This document shows, one piece after another, positions 7,144-9,626 of a DNA stretch of 9,626 bases (position 1 is the stretch's first letter; each line of letters starts with the position of its first letter). The translations under genes were made by a program, and so were the position numbers. Source of the DNA: Clostridia bacterium (GTDB lineage Bacteria; Bacillota; Clostridia; Oscillospirales; CAG-272); NCBI GenBank assembly GCA_029010655.1, contig JAQXKW010000066.1, forward strand, positions 1 to 9,626. Reading direction: 5' to 3'. Under the pieces are notes generated by a model. That model worked only from the letters and a program-made list of their open reading frames with translations. It was not told where the DNA came from and did no database searches.

Positions 7144-7170
7144 TATATACCGCCTTTCTCAACATCTTGT

Positions 7171-7199
7171 ATGATAAACTAAAAGCTGCCGGTTGTCAA
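7171..7199 (-). promoter_or_regulatory. Promoter of the AlkD-like gene
   Basis: On the minus strand a perfect TTGACA (7199-7194), a 17 bp spacer and TATCAT (7176-7171); the start of transcription would be near 7164. Its -35 box is only 13 bp from the -35 box of the divergent toxin-antitoxin promoter. Confidence 0.8.
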
Positions 7200-7206
7200 C
7201 AGCATA

Positions 7207-7228
7207 TTTAGGTTGACTTTATCCTAAA
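7207..7228. promoter_or_regulatory. Inverted repeat over the toxin-antitoxin -35 box, likely antitoxin operator
   Basis: TTTAGG (7207-7212) and CCTAAA (7223-7228) are perfect inverted arms 10 bp apart, so their centres are 16 bp apart. They bracket the TTGACT -35 box of the downstream operon. Phd/YefM antitoxins repress their own operons through palindromes over the promoter, so this is the best operator candidate; binding is inferred. Confidence 0.5.
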
Positions 7229-7240
7229 ATATGGTATAAT
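7213..7240 (+). promoter_or_regulatory. Promoter of the Phd/YefM-Doc type operon
   Basis: TTGACT (7213-7218), a 16 bp spacer and a perfect TATAAT (7235-7240) preceded by TGG, an extended -10. The expected start of transcription is near 7247, immediately before the strong ribosome binding site GGAGGTGG (7249-7256). Confidence 0.88.
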
Positions 7241-7260
7241 TACCTTACGGAGGTGGACGT

Positions 7261-7503
7261 ATGAACATTAACACAAGTCAAATAGTTTCGATTTCCGAGG
7301 CAAATCAGAATTTTTCAAGAGTTGCGAGGATAGTTGACAAGGCGGGAAGCGTTGTTATTTTCAAGAACAACAAGCCCAAATACCGTCTCACCGACATTGA
7401 GGACGACGGTGAATTTCAGATTACCGATGAGGAAAAGCTGGGAATTGCTTCTTCAAGAGTTCTGAGAAAATACAAAAAGGCATTGGAGGAGCTGGCAAAA
7501 TGA
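7261..7503 (+). CDS. Phd/YefM-family antitoxin
   Basis: 80 residues. The N-terminal half has the Phd/YefM DNA-binding and dimerisation pattern: QIVSISEANQNFSRVARIVD (7-26) followed by a short beta hairpin GSVVIFKNNKPKYRLTDI (29-46). The C-terminal 30 residues are charged and helical (SSRVLRKYKKALEELAK), as in antitoxins whose tail folds on the toxin. Start ATG 7261 follows GGAGGTGG at a good distance. The stop overlaps the next gene by four bases (ATGA), the usual antitoxin-first, translationally coupled layout. It probably represses its own promoter through the inverted repeat at 7207-7228. Antitoxin role is well supported by family and layout, although the partner looks catalytically dead. 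Confidence 0.87.
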   Translation: MNINTSQIVSISEANQNFSRVARIVDKAGSVVIFKNNKPKYRLTDIEDDGEFQITDEEKLGIASSRVLRKYKKALEELAK

Positions 7504-7868
7504 TTGCGTTTACGAAAAACAAGCTGTTGCTTCTCCACAAGATGGCTTTGCAGACTCCCGGAGGAGATTTTTCAATTAAAGATAACGTCTGCATCGACAG
7601 CATGCTGGACGAGGCTTTTAACACGGACAAATACCTTACAAAGGAGGAAAAGGCGGCGTATTTAGGGTTCAGCATAATTACGAAGCAGCCTTTCGCCCTT
7701 GAAAACACCGGCGCGGGGATATACATAATGCTTTCTTTTCTTGAAGTGAACGGGGTCAAAATGAATCCCGAAACAGAGGAAGTTGTTGAAATAGGTCGAG
7801 GCATTGCCGATGGCAGGATAGACTACGAGGGTGTTCTTAACTGGATACAGGAAAAAGAGTTCAGATAA
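7500..7868 (+). CDS. Doc (death-on-curing)-like Fic-fold protein with degenerate active site
   Basis: 122 residues aligning from memory over the full length with clostridial Doc toxins: FTKNKLLLLHKMALQTPGG at the N-terminus, KEEKAAYLGFSIITKQPF in the middle, YIMLSFLEVNGVKMN, then IADGRIDYEGVLNWIQE at the end. Active Doc proteins carry HPFxDGNKRxGA, and P1 Doc phosphorylates EF-Tu using the His, Asp and Lys/Arg of that motif. Here the corresponding stretch (63-73) reads QPFALENTGAG: His is Gln63, the acidic residue is Leu67, and Lys-Arg are Thr70-Gly71; only Phe65, Asn69 and Gly73 remain. Spacing to the following helix is unchanged and no neighbouring frame restores the motif, so these are substitutions, not a frameshift. 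The segment before the motif (33-50) also seems shorter than usual. The gene is coupled to the antitoxin by ATGA. It is likely an inactive toxin, a regulator or a repurposed enzyme. Confidence 0.75.
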   Translation: MIAFTKNKLLLLHKMALQTPGGDFSIKDNVCIDSMLDEAFNTDKYLTKEEKAAYLGFSIITKQPFALENTGAGIYIMLSFLEVNGVKMNPETEEVVEIGRGIADGRIDYEGVLNWIQEKEFR

Positions 7869-7915
7869 AAAAAGACGGGGCTGGCGCAGGTGATTTTCAT
7901 GGCGACAGCCCCGTC
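7867..7915 (-). terminator. Intrinsic terminator of the mutL-tgt transcript
   Basis: GACGGGGCTGGCG (7874-7886) pairs with CGACAGCCCCGTC (7903-7915), 13 positions with one mismatch plus a C-G pair inside, enclosing a 14-base loop. Only on the minus strand is it followed by a U tract (seven T, 7873-7867). It therefore ends transcription coming from tgt, just before the convergent Doc-like gene, whose TAA stop overlaps the tract. Confidence 0.85.
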
Positions 7916-7954
7916 AGCGGCTAGCGGCTAGCAACTAGCGGCTGGAAGTCAGCG
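7916..7954. repeat. Heptamer tandem repeat (AGCGGCT) with degenerate units
   Basis: Four units in register: AGCGGCT (7916-7922), AGCGGCT (7923-7929), AGCAACT (7930-7936) and AGCGGCT (7937-7943). The 7-base register continues through a diverged unit GGAAGTC (7944-7950) into AGCG at 7951. GTCAGCG occurs at both ends (7913-7919 and 7948-7954), exactly 35 bp apart. The array lies between two terminator hairpins in a non-coding gap of about 150 bp and overlaps no gene. Function unknown; this looks like a replication-slippage minisatellite. Confidence 0.8.
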
Positions 7955-7958
7955 AAAA

Positions 7959-7983
7959 GAAAGCGGAGCACTGCTCCGCTTTT
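7959..7983. terminator. Bidirectional terminator between the Doc-like gene and tgt
   Basis: AAAGCGGAG (7960-7968) pairs with CTCCGCTTT (7974-7982) around a five-base loop CACTG. On the plus strand the stem ends in four T (7980-7983), the only termination signal for the toxin-antitoxin transcript. On the minus strand it is followed by TTTCTTTT, giving tgt a first of two tandem terminators. Confidence 0.75.
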
Positions 7984-8016
7984 GTCATTGTACCATTATT
8001 ACAGTAACAGCATTTA

Positions 8017-9153
8017 TTAATCCTGTGACCTTTCGGCAAGGGCGTTATGGTACTTCTGATAGAATTCTTCAAAATACCCGCCGTCAAGGGCGTCTCTTAT
8101 TTTCTGCGTCAGCTCGTTATAAAACCACAGATTATGGGTTACTGCGGCTCTCATGCCCACAGCCTCCTTTGCCTTAATAAGATGCCTTATATACGAGCGG
8201 CTGTGGCGGCGGCAGGTGGGGCACTGGCAGTTCTCGTCTATGGGGCGCGGGTCTTTAGCATATTTTTCGTTCATAAGATTTACCTTGCCGTGCCAGGTGA
8301 ACACGTTTCCGTGGCGTGCGTTTCTTGAGGGCATTACGCAGTCAAAGAAATCTACGCCCAGATGCACCGCTTCGAGAATATTCTGCGGCGTTCCCACCCC
8401 CATTAGATAACGGGGTTTATTTTTCGGCATGTAAGGCTCCACGGCGTCGATTATCCTATACATTTCCTCCGCTTCCTCGCCTACGGCAAGTCCGCCGATG
8501 GCGTAGCCGTCAAGGTCAAGCTCCGCTATTTTCTTCATATGCTCAATGCGCAAATCCTCGTAGGTGCTTCCCTGATTTATGCCGAAAAGCATTTGCTTCG
8601 GGTTCACCGTATCGGGGAGACTACTCAGCCTTGCCATTTCATTTTTGCACCTGACAAGCCAGCGGTAGGTTCTGTCGCAGGAGGCTTTTGTGTAGTTATA
8701 CTCCGCAGGATTTTCCACGCACTCGTCAAACGCCATGGCGATAGTTGAGCCTAAATTTGACTGAATCTGCATACTTTCCTCGGGTCCCATAAAAATCCGT
8801 TTTCCGTCTATATGGGAAGCGAAATACACGCCCTCCTCACGGATTTTTCGGAGAGAGGACAGAGAAAACACCTGAAAGCCGCCGCTGTCCGTAAGGATAG
8901 GGTGCTTCCAGCCGGTAAACTTCTGAAGTCCGCCCATATCGTGCACAAGTCTGTCTCCCGGACGCAGATGCAGATGATACGTATTTGAAAGCATGACCTG
9001 GCATTTTACGTCCTCCAGGTCCCATGCGTCAAGTCCGCCCTTTATGGCGGCGCAGGTGGCTACATTCATGAAAAGGGGTGTTTCTATTACCCCGTGGGGC
9101 GTTTCAAATCTTCCGCGGCGTGCTCTGCCGTCCTGAGTTAATAATGTAAACAT
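8017..9153 (-). CDS. tgt: tRNA-guanine(34) transglycosylase (queuine tRNA-ribosyltransferase)
   Basis: 378 residues, the normal bacterial length. The enzyme exchanges guanine 34 in the anticodon of GUN tRNAs (Asp, Asn, His, Tyr) for preQ1 in the queuosine pathway. Visible landmarks: MSNTYHLHLRPGD-like segment (54-67), LTDSGGFQVFSL with Asp89 (general base, equivalent to Zymomonas Asp102), GGLAVGE (220-226), FFDCVMPSRNARHG with Asp271 (covalent nucleophile, equivalent to Asp280), and the zinc site CQCPTC (Cys309, Cys311, Cys314) with His340 in VTHNLWFYN. All key residues are intact. ATG at 9153 has AAGGA upstream. It follows mutL by nine bases in the same direction, so the two are co-transcribed, and it is followed by two tandem terminators. 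No other queuosine gene (queA, queT) is visible next to it. Confidence 0.98.
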   Translation of the reverse strand: MFTLLTQDGRARRGRFETPHGVIETPLFMNVATCAAIKGGLDAWDLEDVKCQVMLSNTYHLHLRPGDRLVHDMGGLQKFTGWKHPILTDSGGFQVFSLSSLRKIREEGVYFASHIDGKRIFMGPEESMQIQSNLGSTIAMAFDECVENPAEYNYTKASCDRTYRWLVRCKNEMARLSSLPDTVNPKQMLFGINQGSTYEDLRIEHMKKIAELDLDGYAIGGLAVGEEAEEMYRIIDAVEPYMPKNKPRYLMGVGTPQNILEAVHLGVDFFDCVMPSRNARHGNVFTWHGKVNLMNEKYAKDPRPIDENCQCPTCRRHSRSYIRHLIKAKEAVGMRAAVTHNLWFYNELTQKIRDALDGGYFEEFYQKYHNALAERSQD

Positions 9154-9162
9154 AAAAATTCC

Positions 9163-9626
9163 TTAATTTATTCTGTCGAATTGTCTGTCTATTGACGTTT
9201 TTTTGATTTCAAACGCCACGGGTCTGCCGTGGGGGCAGGTTTTTATTACGGCGCCTTTTTCGTCAGGCTCGGTTAAAAGTCTGTCGCAAATCCATTTTAT
9301 ATGGTCGGCTCCGTACACCCTGCCGCCCTTTATTGCCGCCTTACAGGACGCCTGATACAGCTTTGCTTCAAAGTATTTTGCTTCCGCCGCCTCAATGGAG
9401 CCGGTTGTTTCGGCAAGGTCTGAGAGCAGCTCCGTTATCATGCTTTCCGCCGCATCTCTCCCCACTTCCTCGGGGATTTCCGAAACCACTATTTCATGGG
9501 ATTTTTCGTCGTATGTTATACCGAAGCCGATGGCGCTTATTTTTTCGTAATACTCGTCCAGGGCATTTTTTTCCGCATCGCTGATTTGAGCCCTTAGCGG
9601 ATAAAGGAGCATTTGACCTCTCCTTG
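9163..9626 (-). CDS. mutL: DNA mismatch repair protein MutL, C-terminal domain (5' part outside window)
   Basis: The last 153 codons of mutL; the frame is open to the right edge. MutL couples mismatch recognition by MutS to strand incision. The visible part is the C-terminal dimerisation/endonuclease domain: QMLLYP at the start is the sliding-clamp-binding motif; SCKAAIKGG corresponds to the ACR-type motif (about 95-103 from Met 9612); CPHGRP and FDRI at the very end are the metal-site motifs of MutL proteins with intrinsic nicking activity, as in Firmicutes that lack MutH. The DQHAxxExxxxE motif would lie just outside the window. The Met at 9612 is internal, since QM is part of the clamp motif and the frame continues upstream. 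It overlaps nothing and lies nine bases before tgt. Confidence 0.95.
   Translation of the reverse strand, partial: RRGQMLLYPLRAQISDAEKNALDEYYEKISAIGFGITYDEKSHEIVVSEIPEEVGRDAAESMITELLSDLAETTGSIEAAEAKYFEAKLYQASCKAAIKGGRVYGADHIKWICDRLLTEPDEKGAVIKTCPHGRPVAFEIKKTSIDRQFDRIN

Noticed and set aside
7674..7740. Frameshift as the explanation for the missing Doc motif
   Set aside because: The distance from Phe65 to the following Met helix equals that in canonical Doc proteins, the frame is correct on both sides and the alternative frames do not restore HxFxDGNKR.
7867..7915. Strong hairpin as a terminator of the toxin-antitoxin operon on the plus strand
   Set aside because: On the plus strand the hairpin is followed by CAGCGG without any T-run; the U tract exists only for minus-strand transcription.
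7916..7954. Heptamer array as a CRISPR or integration site
   Set aside because: Units are 7 bp with no spacers, there are no cas or integrase genes, and no duplicated tRNA end or flanking att-like pair is visible.

Overview
The window looks like chromosomal DNA of an anaerobic low-to-mid GC Firmicute, most likely of class Clostridia. This is inferred from the T-box leader, the Firmicute-type TrpXYZ transporter, the endonuclease-type MutL, strong Shine-Dalgarno sequences and TTGACA/TATAAT promoters. No mobile element, phage gene, tRNA, rRNA or CRISPR array is visible. Genes are closely packed, with housekeeping genes at both ends and small accessory units between them.

Layout from left to right: the 3' two-thirds of clpX (+); a bidirectional terminator shared with a convergent, cytoplasmic GH123/DUF4091-like glycoside hydrolase (-); a divergent SGNH/GDSL hydrolase (+); a three-gene ABC transporter operon read right to left (substrate-binding lipoprotein, permease, ATPase); a long leader with a complete T-box riboswitch; an AlkD-like DNA glycosylase (-); a divergent Phd/YefM-Doc type toxin-antitoxin pair (+); an intergenic stretch with two hairpin terminators around a heptamer tandem repeat; then tgt (-) and the 3' end of mutL (-), which form one transcription unit.

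The best-supported functional conclusion comes from the leader RNA. The T-box has a readable specifier codon, UGG (Trp), a canonical T-box bulge and mutually exclusive antiterminator and terminator helices. This identifies the downstream ABC system as a tryptophan importer (TrpXYZ type) that is switched on when uncharged tRNA-Trp accumulates. Between the T-box terminator and the first gene there is also a 12-codon ORF with a perfect ribosome binding site and one Trp codon.

The second point of interest is the toxin-antitoxin pair. The antitoxin, its promoter, a likely operator and the ATGA overlap are intact. The Doc-like partner, however, has lost the catalytic His and the Lys-Arg of the Fic/Doc active-site motif without any frameshift, so it is probably an inactive or repurposed Doc. 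The GH123-like/SGNH hydrolase pair shares a short divergent promoter region and may act on an imported, acetylated amino sugar, but the substrate is unknown.
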